Source of the DNA: Candidatus Peregrinibacteria bacterium
GTDB taxonomy: Bacteria > Patescibacteriota > Gracilibacteria > UBA1369 > LOWO2-01-FULL-3
DNA: 6,930 nucleotides
NCBI GenBank assembly: GCA_007133095.1
Contig: SLNK01000027.1
Span: 1-6,930, forward strand
Direction of reading: 5' to 3'
Positions 6,575 to 6,930 of the stretch are shown here, one piece after another (the first letter of the stretch is position 1; each line of letters starts with the position of its first letter). The notes below the pieces were generated by a model, which did no database searches, was not told where the DNA came from, and was given only the letters and a program-made list of their open reading frames with translations. The position numbers and the translations under genes are program-made.

Positions 6575-6930
6575 ATGGCGAAAGACAGCATAAAAGTTAA
6601 AGGGGCAAAGATCCACAATCTGAAAAATATCGATGTGGAAATTCCCAAGAATAAATTCACGGTAATGACGGGACTTTCAGGTTCGGGAAAGTCTTCGTTG
6701 GCATTCGATACGATATATGCCGAAGGTCAAAGGCGTTATGTCGAAAGCCTTTCAACTTATGCCAGAAATTTCCTTCAACTGGCCGAAAAACCGGATGTTG
6801 ATTCGATTGAGGGGCTTTCTCCGGCAATTTCAATAGATCAAAAGAGTGCACCCAGAAACCCGCGCTCAACGGTTGGAACGGTAACGGAAATATATGATTT
6901 TTTGAGACTTTTGTTTGCAAAAGTGGGGAC
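6575..6930 (+). CDS. uvrA: UvrA, excinuclease ABC subunit A (5' part, cut by window edge)
   Basis: UvrA is the damage-sensing ABC ATPase of nucleotide excision repair; as a dimer it finds lesions and loads UvrB on DNA. The window contains the first 118 residues of a protein normally about 940 long. Visible are the N-terminal [19 protein letters not shown] strand (6-24), the first Walker A GLSGSGKS (33-40) followed by [15 protein letters not shown], and the family-specific [10 protein letters not shown] and [13 protein letters not shown] segments (55-64, 78-90) and [11 protein letters not shown] (98-108). The frame is intact up to the right edge; the UvrB-binding region, zinc fingers and second ATPase head lie beyond it. 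The ATG at 6575 fits the usual UvrA start and has no Shine-Dalgarno. It follows the PrsW-type gene by 77 bp on the same strand. Confidence 0.97.
   Translation, partial: MAKDSIKVKGAKIHNLKNIDVEIPKNKFTVMTGLSGSGKSSLAFDTIYAEGQRRYVESLSTYARNFLQLAEKPDVDSIEGLSPAISIDQKSAPRNPRSTVGTVTEIYDFLRLLFAKVG

Noticed and set aside
1..6930. Reassignment of UGA (to Gly or Trp), as in some reduced bacterial lineages
   Set aside because: All five complete or 3'-complete genes end in TAA or TAG and no in-frame TGA interrupts a conserved protein, so there is no positive evidence; five genes are too few to test it.
1..6930. CRISPR arrays, tRNA genes, insertion-sequence ends or phage attachment sites
   Set aside because: No regularly spaced repeats, cloverleaf-like segments, terminal inverted repeats or transposase/integrase motifs were seen on either strand, and almost all the sequence is coding.

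Overview
This AT-rich, gene-dense window (very short intergenic gaps) looks chromosomal and bacterial. Several traits fit a reduced-genome lineage such as Patescibacteria/CPR: a threonyl-tRNA synthetase lacking its N-terminal TGS domain, no clear Shine-Dalgarno sequence before any of the five visible gene starts, A-rich leaders, and stop codons that are only TAA or TAG. This placement is an inference from style, not from a marker-gene match. No rRNA, tRNA, CRISPR array, insertion sequence or integrase was seen.

Layout: (1) positions 3-1184 (+) hold the 3' part of an unrecognised, soluble, helix-rich protein whose frame is open to the left edge. (2) 1260-2702 (+) encodes a 480-residue protein whose C-terminal half carries a divergent RelA/SpoT-type (p)ppGpp-synthetase nucleotidyltransferase fold. 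The donor-side and catalytic residues are aligned, the acceptor-side residues are changed, there is an insertion of about 55 residues, no HD hydrolase domain, a novel N-terminal region and a very basic tail. (3) 2668-4398 (-) is thrS, convergent with and overlapping the previous gene by 35 bp. (4) 4456-5541 (+) is recF, divergent from thrS across 57 bp. (5) 5592-6497 (+) is a PrsW-type intramembrane metalloprotease with a very good extended -10 promoter. (6) 6575-6930 (+) is the 5' part of uvrA, cut by the right edge.

The right two thirds are housekeeping: translation (thrS), recombinational repair (recF), nucleotide excision repair (uvrA), and a membrane protease of unknown substrate between the two repair genes. 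The left third is the unusual part. Two adjacent same-strand genes of unknown family share a short, weakly similar segment, and one of them is a non-canonical member of the alarmone synthetase/toxSAS superfamily. That pair is the best candidate for an undescribed system here, but its function and substrate cannot be read from sequence alone.
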